Shown: positions 23,931 through 40,520 of the stretch, piece after piece
Position numbering within the stretch: position 1 is the stretch's first letter
How the letters are laid out: every line of letters begins with the position of its first letter
NCBI RefSeq assembly: GCF_040054535.1
Contig: NC_090782.1
Coordinates: 18,582,001-18,646,000, forward strand
Source: Antennarius striatus
Lineage: Eukaryota; Chordata; Actinopteri; Lophiiformes; Antennariidae
Reading direction: 5' to 3'
Length of the DNA: 64,000 nucleotides
The notes under the pieces: model-generated
The model's database searches: none
What the model was told of the DNA's origin: nothing
The model's input: the letters and a program-made list of their open reading frames with translations, nothing else
Made by a program: the position numbers and the translations under genes

Positions 23931-25469
23931 CTCTCCACTGCACACATTCATGTAACTTAACTTACATAATTACAAAATTAGAATGCTAACTCAAGGAAAA
24001 CCTATCCAAATAGTAATGGCAATGCCTACGCCTATCAAACTTACACAACTGCAACAAACATTTGCTAAATGATATTTCTTTCTTACCTCTATACAAGAGA
24101 GAGCATAGCTTACAAAAGTAATCAGTGCAGATGGATACTAACATTGTTCTACATCTGCTGAATGTAGTATGTAAAGAACATATTTACAAACTATGTTAGA
24201 TTATATAATATAAGTATCCGTATTCTTCATGATTAAAAAGTAGAGGAAGTTAAATGAATGTCTCAGGCTGGGATTTGAAGGCTGTATTCCATACATAATA
24301 TATACTGTGGATATGCTTTGCAATAATCATGTAACATATGGCGATTTAAGAAGTGCTGAAAGTTTTAACCTGGTGCTTTTCTGTCATTTCGCTTCGATTT
24401 ATTTGACACATTAGAATAAAGGAAAGAAAATTTGAGAGTCAAATGAGGCAAATTGAGGGGTTTTTTTTTCAAGCATGAATCTGTTATTGACACTTAAGTT
24501 GCATAATTATTATGAGCTCTATTTCTCATTGTAGCCTTTTGTTGTCCATGTGACAGACAGAATCAGGAAGCATGTGATATGTGTTGGGGTTTTTTGTGTA
24601 TAGGTGTTTGCTGTTTGTAATGGGGGGCAGTTGGGGTGAGCATGTGACTGTGTCTCTGTTGATGGGGCTAGATGCACTGTTTTGCCAACACAGAACAAGT
24701 TGTGTATTTGTATTTGTGTATGTCGATGTGTTCAGCTGTCCACAGACAGGCTGCCACTTTACAAAGCTGTACAGACAGCTTTGTAATTGGAGCACGGGGT
24801 GATTGAGGGTGGAGGTCTACAGCTGACGGTACACCCACAATCTGAAAGATTGAGAAATAATAGAGGTGGAGGAAGCGTGTGTGTGAGGGGGTGTTTGCTT
24901 CTCCAGTGATGTGAAGGGGTGTTTGTGTTTGTGAGTAGAAGGACAGGCAGCAGAAGTCCTGGGGATCGGGGTCTTTGGTTCATCACCGAGGCAACAGCAT
25001 CATTGTCTGGGTCGATTCACTCGACTCCTGTCTTTCCCCCACTCCAGTCTGGTCAAAACCAACCGAGTGTCCTTCTGAATCGCCTCGAGTGGCGGACATA
25101 AAAGTCAGCCCATTTTCATTTCAATGCTTTGCAAACGCATTTGAAACAGATTCACTTTCAAATCCCTCCCATCACAGTTCCTACTTTAATGTGGTCCTCT
25201 CCCTTGATTCTGGCATTTCTCTCATGAGTACACTGACCATTGCGGGAGACAAACACACCAGACAGGTGCCACACTGCTCAGAATTACAATTTGCCTCTTG
25301 GAAATCAGCCTCTGGCTCCATTGTGTGCCTTGAAATTGAGTTAGCCCATCAGCAGACACTCAACAACTCCCTTTTATCTCGTCCTACCACCTCCCTCTCT
25401 CTGCCTCCTTTAGTGTTAAAGATAGCAGGGGACAGTGTTTCCATTTTTTAGATGTTCATAAAAGAAGGA
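23931..25469. other. Non-coding stretch
   Basis: The 158-codon plus-strand frame at 24975-25451 is the longest here. It has no domain, no splice sites and Ser/Leu-rich random composition, so I do not call it a gene. Confidence 0.4.
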
Positions 25470-25625
25470 TAATTACATCGCGCTTCAAAGCGGTGATGTA
25501 TTGTGATTGTCAGTGTTTGTGTGTTCGTCTGTCCGTTCGTATGTCCACCAAATATCTTCGCAACCGTTGTGGATAGAAAGATGAAACAAAAAGCACATTA
25601 CTCGGGCGGCTGAATTAATCAATGT
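25470..25625 (+). repeat. Dispersed repeat family A, copy 1 (short)
   Basis: Shares ttacatc-cgcttcaaa-cggtgatgta, ccaccaaatatcttc, aaccgttg-gatag, and aaaaagcacattactcgg with copies at 43022-43330 and 53543-54055. This copy is truncated before the paired AGGTCA module. Confidence 0.85.
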
Positions 25626-26004
25626 CCGTTACTGTTGTGTAACTAAAAGGGTATCCCACAGCCTCTCCCAATGCAGCCATTCAGCATGAATGTCTCTAAT
25701 AGAGTTGATGAGAAGCAACTGTTGTGACATTATTGGTTATCAGACCAAGGAGGATGCAGAGAAGTGCTAGATGGTAAAAACAGACAGGCCTGGTCAAGGA
25801 TAATTTACTCCTGTGTCAAAAGGCAAATGAGTTATCAATCAGCAGAAGTGCTTAGCAGACCCGTTTATCTCAAGCCATTCTGTGTATCAGAGATTTACTG
25901 TATTGCACAGGTAGCACAACAAACTCGTTGACGCACCAAGGCTTTTGTTCATGACGGCAACATTGCAGTGGTGGGAATTTGAAAGAGTGATTTATTCATC
26001 TGGT

Positions 26005-26336
26005 TGCTTCATCCATCCATCTATCCATTGAGAAGGGGAACATGCCGGGTGGGGGCCACACAAAAGACAAACAATCATGTACCGTCACATTCTCATCTAC
26101 GAACAATTTGGCAAGACCATGCTCATGTTTTTGGAGGTGGGAGGAAGCCATAGAACCTGGAGACAACCCGGGCACACACATCCTTCCTTCTGTAACCACT
26201 TCATCACTGGAGCCTGCCCCATGTGACGCTTTAGGCGGGAGGCGGGGAACACCTTGGAAAAGATACCATTTCATCACAGGGCCAACACATAACAACACAA
26301 ACAACCATTCACACCAACACCTATGGGAGAATAAAG
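26005..26336. mobile_element. SINE-like repeat fragments, 5' side of nested LTR
   Basis: Begins with ccatccatctatccatt and contains ttttggaggtgggaggaagc, ggagcctgcccc and a cacaccaacacctatggg stretch, all pieces of the same consensus as 39427-39772. The pieces are out of order, so at least two insertions are joined here. It continues at 26851-26965 after the LTR. Confidence 0.6.
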
Positions 26337-26850
26337 TGTCATGTCCCCCGAACAATTAAGTTTCCATTTGTCATTGTTTTTTCTAACATACCATTTCAAA
26401 TCCTGCCTCAATTGCAGTCAGCTTATTTCCTTCACCTGCCTGCTCTCCATACACCTGCAGTCACTCCCTAATCTGCCTCCACTCTTCATATATCTGGCTC
26501 AGCCCTCAGCTCTCTGCCAGATTGTTTAGTGTTCGCCCTGACCTTCCAGCTTTAGTATCCTGCTTGTCGTTCTGTTTTTATGATTGACTCTGCCTGTTTT
26601 CCCGACTCTGTTTGCTGCCAACCCCTCGTCTGATCTGTCTGCCTGGTTTTGGATTGTCTCTTGTGTATGATCTCTCCTAGTTTCTGGATTCTGCCCGTTG
26701 CCTGTCGTTTTTCTGATTCTCCTGTCTGTTAGACTGATTACCCGATACCTGACCCCTGTCTGTCCGATTAAACCCTTTTTGAGACTTGACCCGCTTGCTT
26801 CCCTGTTGTGCTTTTGGGTTCCTCCCGCCAGTCATGTTCGAGTCGTGACA
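26337..26850 (+). mobile_element. Probable solo LTR (514 bp) nested in an older repeat
   Basis: Starts TGTCATGTCC and ends GTCGTGACA, the TG...CA termini with TGTCA/TGACA ends usual for LTRs. Flanking ataaag (26331-26336) and atgaag (26851-26856) match 5 of 6 bases, as an aged target duplication would. The older repeat on either side resumes: cacctatggg before, agtcaccagttcac after. It contains no coding region, and a GATTAAACCC near its 3' part could be a polyadenylation signal. The family is not assigned; the orientation is by the polyadenylation-like motif only. Confidence 0.6.
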
Positions 26851-26965
26851 ATGAAGAGTCACCAGTTCACTTATACTGTATGTTTATGGACTGTGGGAGG
26901 ATGGTGGGGAGGAAACTCATGCGAACAAGGGGAGAACACTCAGGCTGTACTCAGAACAGAAAGCA
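26851..26965. mobile_element. Continuation of the SINE-like repeat beyond the LTR
   Basis: agtcaccagttcac, then tttatggactgtgggaggat and gcgaacaaggggagaacac, continue the consensus interrupted at 26336. Confidence 0.6.
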
Positions 26966-27544
26966 GGCAGCAGTGCTGTTCACTCCATTACCAATTACTT
27001 CACCCAGAACTCATTTGCAACCACTCAGAACTTCTACATCAGCTATGGCTTCTTGTAAAACATTTGCTATGTGTCTCATTACCAAACAATGAAAGGAAAG
27101 CACAAAGCAGGCCATTAATATGGCTATTAGATGTCACATTAAAGCCTTTGTGTCCCTATTTTTGAAGACAGTTCAGGTTATTTTGTTGGAATTTGTTGCT
27201 GTCACTCATTAAAAAGCAGAACAGAGAGTTTATTCTGAGTGTTTAATCTTTGATGATACAAGTTCACACCTCATTTACACTTAATGGAGACACAAATGGG
27301 CTTTGCGATAACGCTTAAAGGAATATTCTTTGGTATTCAGTAAATTAACTGCTATAGAAAATGATTTCTCAAGGGCTTCTGATCATGATGTAAGATAACA
27401 GTTTTCACTATTTTGACATTGGTTGTATTTATATGTCAGGCAGGTTTTGTGATTCTTAGCTTCTGAGGTTTGGTTATGCTTGACTGATTATTGAGAGTCA
27501 TCTTGAGTCTGATGCCTTTATCCCATAATCCCTAATGACAACTC

Positions 27545-28190
27545 TCAACTAACCAACCCCTTTAAAAGCAGATTGGGAAGAAAATGGCATCTGCAAGAAA
27601 GCCACGGCTGAGACGATGTAACCGGGTTAATGCCCTTGGCCTGATGGATGAAGGCTGGTCCACCGGCCAAGTTATTGGGACAGTGAATGCTCACCATCAC
27701 GCAATATGCATTAACAAGCAGACATTAACAAGGTTCTGTCTCCTCGGCTGCAGCGGCAGAGACCATCAGTACCTATAATAGGCCTACACCTGCCAAAAAG
27801 ACCTTGAGCCCCACTGCCAAGCCCCACTGAAAATATGAGTTAGTGAGTGTGACAGCGCTAAGATCCCCCACAGACACGCCAACAACTTCAGGCAGCTCTG
27901 ACTGAGGAGTGGGCTCCCATCCCACTGGATCACATCCTGAGGTTGTCCCAGTCCATGAGGAGGAGGATTACTGCTGTAATCTATGCTGATGGCAGACATG
28001 CTAATTACTGATTGGATAAAATATGTAATTCTTCAGCAATGTCGCATGAGAAATTTATGGTACTGGTATTTTTGATGCTGACTTTTGTTACTGATTAAAT
28101 TAAAGTCATCACTCAAAGTTAATGAGGAACAAAATACAGGTTGTGAGTTTCATACAATACAACATAAACATAGTGGTGTGCTTGAAATCC
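27545..28190 (+). mobile_element. Tc1/mariner-like transposon remnant, copy 1
   Basis: The N-terminal part opens at 27584 (MASARKPRLRRCNRVNALGL) and resembles a transposase helix-turn-helix start. In another frame, 27871-28011 encodes QQLQAALTEEWAPIPLDHIL and then SMRRRITAVIYADGRHANY plus stop, the typical C-terminus of Tc1-like transposases. The catalytic middle is absent and the halves are out of frame, so it is dead. Flanking sequence (gattaaattaaagt...gaacaaaa-acaggttgt) is shared with the copy at 34590-35290. Confidence 0.75.
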
Positions 28191-31100
28191 CTGAAGTGTA
28201 AAATCCGCTTAATTTACTTGGTCCTTTGCCCATTCTAACTCAGGAAACACATTTTATAGTATCAGTTCACTCATGTATTTAAATTATGCAGTTACATTTT
28301 TATTTGCCTCCCATATCTACAAGGAATTTTAAAAATATAGTAAAAAAGTAAATCATATTTATTCTCACACTCAAACACATTATATATTTTTATTCCTTTT
28401 TTGTAAAAGGCCTTATTCATAACAATTTACAATAAAACTCAATGCGAGTTATTCACATTTAAATGTATAATACATGGAAGTCATTTCAAGTTTGCTGTAA
28501 CCACGTTGTGTTTTAGCTGATTTTAAGCCCACAGAAATAGACTACTGTCTATCTTCCGCTGACTGCACTTGTATTACAGTGTGCACACCAACATTCACTG
28601 CTCTGGCATGATTCTCAGTTGTTGTATCTGATGTGATCCTCTTTCAGTTGCTAAGTGGTAACTTGTGTTTTAAGGCTTTTTTTTTAAGGTCCGCATTCTA
28701 AATGGAGATGTTAGATTTATATGTGCTGACATCAAAAGTGTATGGACCTGAAAAATGTGGTCTACAATGTGACAGAAATGAAACGTTAAGGGAGTGAAGT
28801 GTATTGCTTGTCTTCTACTTTCAGCATTGTGTGTGCTTGCAGTCCAACTCTCTTTGCACTGCAATGAATCCAAACATGCTGCTGAAATATTTCAATGCTT
28901 TGGAACTTCATACTTCTTAAAGAAAACAAAGACCACATCTTTAAGTGCTGCTGCACGAGAGGTGCTCAAAGAATTTCTAAGTATTTATTAGATTTTTACA
29001 TTTCCATTTTTTATACATTTCCTTTTCAAAAATGGTTGCTAGATGGTTTAATGTATGTGATGAAGGTTTTAGTCTACCTACATGTGCAATTTAACTTTGT
29101 TTCTGTAGCTGGAGAATCTGTGTCCTTGAAAATAATTTCTTTTAGCTGGAACTTGTGGGCATATTTTTCCTGACATTTTATAGGTTACATAATTCTTCAA
29201 AAGTCAATCAAAATAGCAAAACTATGTTCATTCCAAAATTGTTAGTGAATTCTTGAAGGATTCTTTCGTATAACTGTAACATCCCTCATTGGTCAACAAT
29301 GCTGTTCTTTGTTCCTTATCATTCATTCCTTATTTAATCATCCTCTAGACTGTTTGATATCATTTAGAATCAAAATAACAACACTATCAATTATAATGAA
29401 ATACATTCAATACAATTTTTTTTGCTGTAGTCCTTCAGGTAAATATAGGCTTATTATCACCAAATTTATGTTATTGCTTGGTAATAGACTAGCTTGTTGC
29501 TCAATAAATGAGCACATCTACAGTATTTTGTTCATGCCTAACAAGAACGATAGAATTGTAGTCCAACATTATTACCGGGGTTGTCTCACACACTATTGTC
29601 TTATGTGAGCTCCTCTCCCCTCCTGGGCACATTCTCAAAGCTGGATAATTGTATTTGCGTAGTCTGTTTACATTTCAGATTTTTCTTCCTGTATGTAGGC
29701 GCTGAAATCTAAATGTGATTACTTGGGAAGTGAATGGGAATGCTCCAGACCAGAGCAATACATCAATGTCAAGCAGGACTGAGATCGGCTGGTGAAATAT
29801 GATTTTCTCTGTGTTTGTAGAAATAAGTTCCAAACTCAGTAAAATGAAAATAAACTGCTATATTAGCTGGCCATGGCCCATTTACCAGATGGAGAATGTG
29901 GATGGTGTGTATATGAATAAAAACAGAAGGCATGGGTTGGTATACCCCATGTCTATAGGAAGCAGTGAAGGATAGGATCTACAGTAGGGCAAAGAACATT
30001 TCATATGGATCTGGAATTACAGGACTCCATGTTCTTTTCTGGTGAATAAGGTTATAAAGAGAAATTGGATTTTCAGTTTCGTCTCTCCGGTGACTGAGCT
30101 TCTTTCAGAGAGAGGCTAGTTTATGTGTGTGTTTTAATATTAAAACCAGCTCACTAACACTTGAGTGGTCTTGCTACTGCATGGAAAAAGGTTTTAAACT
30201 GCAATGATGATAGCAGAGGTAATAATATTTTGCAGTGCAGAAAAAGGGGCATAATATGTACATCTGTTGTAAAGAGCAATACCGGCTTCGAGGCAATTTC
30301 TCTCTCTTTCTCCATTATATCTTTGTGGTGCTGCTCACTCAACACTTTTAAATAGCAAGAAAATGCCATAAAATAGTAACTACCTAAGTGTACTCATTTT
30401 ATTACATTGATGTTCAATGAACGTTGTCAAATAATTGGAGATCAGAGGAATGTAATGGTTTTATTTAGGACTTTTGGGCTGATGTCCCTTATTGTATTCT
30501 CCACATCTCCTCAACCACAGGCCATTTCCTTTCAGTCATGTACAACCTGTAAAATCCTTATGATGGCCAGAAACCTCAAAGGACTGAACTGAAGACGGCA
30601 GTTTGTGCATATTACACTTAAGAGCTATTCATTCGAGTGCATATACGGGATTATTTTGAATGCCATCAGAGCACACAGCTTTTTAGAATGCAGAAAAGAA
30701 GGTCATTTTTTCCCAGAATCTGACTTTATTTTCTCTAACAGACTGATGTTTTTACAGATACAATAATGAAGGAAATGTTGCTGCAATACTGATATGCAGA
30801 TTCACATTATTGTAGCATTGCATGTAATTTTGACATGTTTGACATTTTTGTTATACCTTTAGTAGCACCTTCTGTTGTTATGGATGGTATGAGAAAGGAC
30901 TATTACTGCAGTCTAACCTACTGGAAATGAAAGCAGGGTGTGAGCATGTTTTTCTTTTATCCAGATAAAATATATAGCAGACGTTTTGTTCTACATGTTT
31001 ATGATGATGAAAGGCTTCCTTTTCATAATTTTGATGTGGGAGTCAAAGTCCTTCATTCACTGTCATCTCAGTTTTGTGTGTTTTGTTGGAGAAAGTTTAG

Positions 31101-31268
31101 ATTCAAGGTCTGTGTTTATGCACATTTTATTTACAACCTTAATAAGAGACACTTTTACTGCTGTTAGTTTTGGGTGGAAAACCTGAGTGAAATTTGACTC
31201 AAAAACTATTTCATGATAGAAAGCTATTCAGTTGTTCGCTGAACAATATTTTTGATTATTTAACTTAT
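28191..31268. other. Non-coding AT-rich stretch
   Basis: No gene seen. The frames at 28895-29173 and 29309-29608 are AT-rich random frames. Confidence 0.4.
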
Positions 31269-31404
<136 letters not shown>

Positions 31405-31764
31405 TATACTAAATTATAACTAAAATATAAACAGTATAAAATTAAAATTATTTGCTAGGGGTTTTGTTAGATTTGCTAGATTTGCTAGAGGTCGATAGCT
31501 ATTACAGAAGCACCCACTATTATTTTTAATAAAGGCTACAGTTTGTAGTGCATTTGGAGTAATTACTGAATAGATTAAGCGCTTCAGTATTTGCAGGAAA
31601 TTTGCTGACAAGGATCGATAAATATTTTTTAGGAATCTTATCTGTGTCATGGGCGTGTGTTGAGGACTCAAGATGTTGTAGTTAATGGGATTAAGTGGGG
31701 TCATGTTTACTAAGCTATTTTTAATTTGATGTAATGTTGAAATATTTTTATTTAATGTTGAGCT

Positions 31765-31860
31765 AGAAGGTAAGCAAGACGGTTCTGGGTTGGATTCCTT
31801 TCTGTGCCGAGTTTATAAGTGGGGGTAGGCTCCAGCAGACCAGCGGATCAGGACTATGTC
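31765..31860 (+). mobile_element. SINE-like repeat fragment
   Basis: ggttctgggttggattcc (box B-like) followed closely by gggggtaggctccagcagac, the head and 3' end of the 39427-39772 family on the opposite strand, with the body missing. Confidence 0.5.
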
Positions 31861-32288
31861 ATGTTTCTACAGCCATCGGAACATTTTGACAAGTACTATA
31901 ATCATGTACATTTCCAGCTTTTATATAAACCAACAAACTGCTATATTACAGAGGAAAGTGCTTCAAGGGTGTGCCATATTAGTATGTATTTATTTAACAC
32001 TGCCCCAACAATGTCTGTCTGTCAAATCAGTCTGTTCAGTCTGCTGGTGTCCTCCTCCCACAGACCACTGTCCCATCACACCACTGCATACAGGAAAGCA
32101 CTGGCCACCACAGTGGCCACTACAGCCCCCTCAGAAAAAGAGATGGCCCTTCCTATAGAGGGCGTCTGTTTGCTTCCCCCAGTCCAGTTTACTGTCAATG
32201 TAGACTGCTAGTACTTATACAGGGGTCCAAATAGTGTCTGTACAGACAAGGGGGATGTGTCTGTAAGTAATCAGTAGTAATGACATCA

Positions 32289-32402
<114 letters not shown>

Positions 32403-32743
32403 CGTTCATGTGACCGTGCTAAAGAGAGAAATGAGAATGACAATATAATTGAGATTGTGTGAAACTGTTTTCTCCTCTTGCTCTGCTGATATTAAAACGA
32501 GACACAGAAACATCAATAACCAGAGAAATTAGAGTGATGTAGAGAGGGTCCAGGAATCCATGGAGGTTCATGGAGTCTACATCTACTATTTTTTATTACT
32601 TTTTGTGACTTTGTCTGCCACAAATAAAATGTAGCTGGATGGAAGTAATCATTATTTTTAAGAATGTTTGGGCAAGACTGACTTGTATGAACTTCTTCAG
32701 TATTTATCTATTTCTGTGTTTACAGATGTGAAAGCCCTGTGTA

Positions 32744-32746
<3 letters not shown>

Positions 32747-32828
<82 letters not shown>

Positions 32829-32854
32829 GTATGTGTGTGTGTGTGTGTTTGTGT
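32747..32854. repeat. (GT)n microsatellite, imperfect at 3' end
   Basis: GT tract with GCGT, TATG and TTTG interruptions after 32822. Confidence 0.98.
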
Positions 32855-34589
32855 GAATGAGTCAAAATGCTTGTCAAGTCATTGATACAGCAGGGTTTCA
32901 TCTGCAGAATCTGATTCCGTTCTGTGTAGCTGCACAGAGCTACAACACGTTGCAGCTGTCCTTTGACAATTTCAAGCAGCTAATTTCCAGTGGCACCATT
33001 CAGCTACTTCATCAACTCTTTCAATAATAAATGAGACAGAAAGTTATGTTAGTATATTGCTGCAGCTGCAAACAAGTTTGTCATGCCAATAAATGGAAAA
33101 CTGGCTGCACAAGACTAATGGACTTCTGGCAATTTGTGGGGTGGGTTGCTCTCAGTGTGTGTATATCCATGATAATGTTAGAGAGGAAAAAATATTATTT
33201 TGAGTTCCTTTTTATCTGTTTGCTCAACATGACATATAAACACGTCTCCTTCCATGCTGTAGAAAACACTATCCATCACTGTTGACTGTATTATGACTGC
33301 TGTAAACAGACTTTCTCTACGAGGGTCTAACTTTGCTTTTGTCTGTCAAATGAACAGCATGACTAGGGACGTGACTGAAGCAGGTCTCTACAAAGATGTA
33401 GACACCACAGTCTCTGATTTTCCTTTGGTGATTTTGCATGTGCTCAGTTCATTTAGCTGTAACTGGAAAGAGCTCTCACTACAAGTGGGCCTAGCGTTCT
33501 TGTCATCCTGGATCTCCCCTCAGGATAGGTGGTCTGGCTGAATGGGTCAAAGATGCTGTGGCCAGTTATCATTCCAAAACATTTTTCTTCCAAATGATAA
33601 TTAGCAGTAATGCCTCACAGCTTAGTTAATATGTGTTTCAGCAGTAGAGGTAAAAATAATAACAGATTTTCCATGAAGATTCCAGCAGAAACCAAAGGCA
33701 GGCTCTCTCTGTGTGTTGACACGTGGAATGTTTTAATGACTGTATGTAAATAAGTGACATTAAAATTTTGAAAATACCCATACCTAAATAATTTGTTATT
33801 GGTATAACCATGTTGTGATATTTAAGGATGATGTAAGACATTTTCCCATCCAAATAACAAAAGCAACAAGCAGAAGTCTGCAGTGTGACAAGAAATTGCC
33901 ATGTTTACGATAACAATTTGTCTTCTTCATCTCATCAAGATTTATTTATTTATGTTGCTTTAATCATACATAAACAGCTCATTTGAGCAGATCATTTCAC
34001 GTTCAAATACCAACATTTACCCAGATTTATTTGCCATGCATCTGTCGTTATACATTATTGTTCCAACGTGATAACACATTCCTTTAACAGTGGCATCACC
34101 ATAATAGATCCACTGAAACAACGACTTGGCTCATCTTTTGTTATGTCTCACTCCAGAAGACAAAAGAAACACGAGAAAGAAGCAAATTCGTATGCCCCCC
34201 GGCATCCCTTGCCATGCTAAAATATGCAATGGAAGTTGTGATTATTATTCCTACTGCTCTCTTTGGAAACTTTTGCAGCCAGATTATTTGATTTGACAAA
34301 TTTGCATTCAGTGAAGCTTAGGCTCCTGATTAGCAGCATTTCATTCTTTCATTGAGGAAGGTAAAAGATATTCACATGAAGCGAACAATTATATAACGTA
34401 TGTACTGTATATATTTGCTGAGTTTCATGTTTGAAACAACAATTACTGCCCTGTAAATATCACTATGCAGGGCTAACAATTTCGTCTATTCAGACTGGAG
34501 GACTGTAATATTGTGCTTTTTCTTATAAAACAAGTTTTTGATTATTTTTTATAGCTATTATTGGGCCCTACTTGAGAAAACCTTTCCTC
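32855..34589. other. Non-coding stretch
   Basis: No exon or recognised repeat. Open frames at 33031-33285 and 33293-33541 lack splice context. Confidence 0.4.
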
Positions 34590-35290
34590 TATTTAAAACT
34601 GATAATCCCAAATGAGCGAAGCCACCCCTATTAAGGCAGGAGATTGGAAAGAAAATGGGATCTGCAGGAATACTATGACCGGGGAAACATGACTAAGATT
34701 CTTCCATTGGCTTGCTGGAGGTTTGACAGTCCAACAAACAGGTGACAGGGGTGGAAAGAAGACAGGTACAGTGACAGACCACCGGCGCTTTTGTCGACCA
34801 AGTGTAACTACCCTGAATCAGGATTGACATATCCGCTGATTATCCTGGTATCAGACATTCGACCTCTTTGCCCTGTGGGTGCAGTGGCATTATTCCAGCG
34901 GTTCTTGCCCAAATATGGCTTGTGGTCAGTGTCTAGAGGTGAATCATGTTGCAGATCTGGCAACATTGTTATCAGAGTCAGCAGCAGAAAGAGGAGCACA
35001 CCACCATTTCACAGGTTGTATCCATCCATGAGCAGCGGGATTACAACTGTAATCAATGCTGATTGAGTGGACCGATTACTGATTATGTAAAATGTTGTAT
35101 ACACCAGTTGTGTCACCTGGAGACATTTACGGTACGTTGGCCTCGCGGTTGTTTTTGTTTAGCTCTTTGTTTTTCACTCCCGATTAAATTAAAGTAATCA
35201 TTAAAACTTAATTAGGAACAAAACACAGGTTGTTATTTTCATACAACAGAAACTTGAAAGAAAGAAAACTTGCAGATAAACACAGCGGTG
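34590..35290 (+). mobile_element. Tc1/mariner-like transposon remnant, copy 2
   Basis: gagattggaaagaaaatggg near 34641 matches the start of copy 1. Around 34755-34835 the frame reads TGTVTDHRRFCRPSVTTLNQ, then a stop and HIR, which follows the linker of Tc1-like transposases. At about 35026-35066 SSGITTVINAD matches the C-terminal RRITAVIYAD of copy 1. It has multiple stops and frameshifts and is dead. It keeps the middle part that copy 1 has lost, so the two are independent decayed copies. Confidence 0.7.
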
Positions 35291-38594
<3,304 letters not shown>

Positions 38595-38844
38595 GATTGG
38601 TTCTGGATTCTTTTTCCTCTGGTAACACATTTTCTCTGCTAGCAGTCTGTCATTTATTTTGAATATGGGATGCCAGTGGAATCGCAGCCAAGTTCTAATT
38701 CCATGGTATTGTCCTTGGAAGTGGTATGCTAGCATTGGGTGCCAAGAGTCAAGACTTGACAGGACTAAATATGCTTAAACAACTTTGCATATTGTGCATA
38801 AAGAGACTTAAATCATTTATCGTCTGTAACTGTTTATCCTCTAG

Positions 38845-38980
38845 GGCTGCAGGGGCGCTGGAGCCTATCCCAGCCGACTTTTGGCATAAAGTCACCAGTT
38901 TATCACTTCGCCACATAAAAAGACAAACAACCAATCACACTTAGATGCACAGCTCTGCTCAATTTGGAGTCACCATTTCT
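38845..38980 (-). mobile_element. Diverged SINE-like repeat fragment
   Basis: gctgcaggggcgctggagcc, then tatcccagc and later ttggagtcacc, are pieces of the consensus seen at 39427-39772, strongly diverged between. Confidence 0.55.
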
Positions 38981-39426
38981 TTTATGTTGCACTTTTTCAT
39001 TTGTTGGTCCGAAGCCACAGTACCCGGACGGACCCGGTGCAGACATGGTTAGAACATGCTTAGGTCATGTTGTTATGAATGTGAGTTGACATCAGTTAAA
39101 ATTTCCACTGCTAAAAGAGAAGGACAATACCTTCCACTTCAGTCTTACAAATGATGATTCTAAACTATTTTATTAGCAATACATTTTTAATTTAAATTTC
39201 AATCTTTTAATTTAAAGATATGTTTATTCTCATCATTTAGTAATATAATTTCAAAAAAAATATCATCATTATCATCATCATGGAGACAGACAGAGGCTTA
39301 AATCTGACCCTCTTTTAATTTTGTAAGAAGGAGGCAGAAACATTTCCAAGCGAACTCTGTGCAGTGGACTTGCTAACATCTGTTTACCTATTGCTTTCCT
39401 TAAATTTTACTCACACTCCACAATAT

Positions 39427-39772
39427 TCATTCATTCATTTTCTGCCACTGTATCCGCTGCAGCGGGTCACAGAGAGCTGGAGCCTATCCCAGCTGGCATA
39501 GGGCGTGAGGTGGGGGACACTCTAGGCACGACGCCAGTGCACCGCGGAGCCACACACAAAGACAGACAAACACGCACACACACTCACTCCTACGGGCAAT
39601 GTTGGGACCGGCCAATCAAACAGAAGCGCATGCTTTTGGAGGTGGGAGGAAGCCGGAGAACCCGGAGAGAACCCACGCAGACACGGGGAGAGCATGCAAA
39701 CTCCGCACAGAGCGGGACTCGAACCCGGAACCGCTGTGTTGTGAGGCGACAGCGCTAACCACTGCGACACCA
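39427..39772 (-). mobile_element. SINE-like element with tRNA-like head, best copy
   Basis: On the minus strand it begins GTGTCGCAGTGGTTAGCGCT with a box B-like GGTTCGAGTCCC, continues through a body (minus-strand form of the ggaggtgggaggaagccgga motif), and ends in gctggGATAGGCTCCAGC and an (AATG)n tail. Several more decayed copies are scattered at 23.6, 26.0, 26.85, 31.77 and 38.85 kb. Open frames through it are not genes. Confidence 0.75.
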
Positions 39773-40467
39773 GATGTGCACACAGTTCACTAAGTGAATT
39801 GATCAGGCTATTCGCCGTTAGCCTGCAATAGCTGCAAGAGGTTACGAGATTGGAAGTTAAGTTGAAATGTTAATATTTTGGACTTGAATTATTATATCAC
39901 ATTTGAACATCAACTCCTAATGATACAAATATGAGCAGCTTTAATTTTGGTCCAATTGCTATCTATTGTGCTTCAACTCCACCTTGTAACATTATCAAAC
40001 AACAGACTGATGTTTCTCCTCTCCTTACCTCTGCAACAAATAACCCACATGGTCTCTGATTGGCCATCTGTTTATAAAGACCCAGCTAAGCCTCTTGTCT
40101 CCTGCCATCTGAGCTTCATTCATAATAGATCAGCTGCCCCTACCTGAATGGCTTCATTACTCCATCATGTGAACCTCTCAGGTCTGCTGACTGCTCTTCT
40201 TTCTACAGTGCTTCACATGCCTCCTGCTACAGATGTCCCAAGGCTTGATGGCATCTATCTGCTATTCATGTGCCTGCTTTTCCTTCATTTTCTGTCACTC
40301 TATACCCTCATATTTCCAATTTTCATCATTAAGCAATTTAACCCTTCACACAAGGATGAGGAAGTGCTGCATGCAGCTTGTTGATTGCCTTTTAGTGCTT
40401 GTGTCTGTTTTTTTCTGGATGAGTGAGCTCTGGAATCTAGTTCAGCACCATCGCTGACTCTTACAAC

Positions 40468-40478
40468 ACACACACACA

Positions 40479-40509
<31 letters not shown>

Positions 40510-40520
40510 GCACACACACA
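40468..40520. repeat. (CA)n/(CACG)n microsatellite
   Basis: CA units interspersed with CACG units. Confidence 0.95.

Noticed and set aside
24975..25451. 158-codon plus-strand frame
   Set aside because: No domain, no splice sites, and Ser/Leu-rich chance composition in C/T-rich DNA.
26698..27165. 155-codon plus-strand frame
   Set aside because: It begins inside the solo LTR and runs through a SINE-like fragment, so it is not a gene.
39510..39793. Open frames of 60-80 codons in both directions
   Set aside because: They lie in the SINE-like dispersed repeat.
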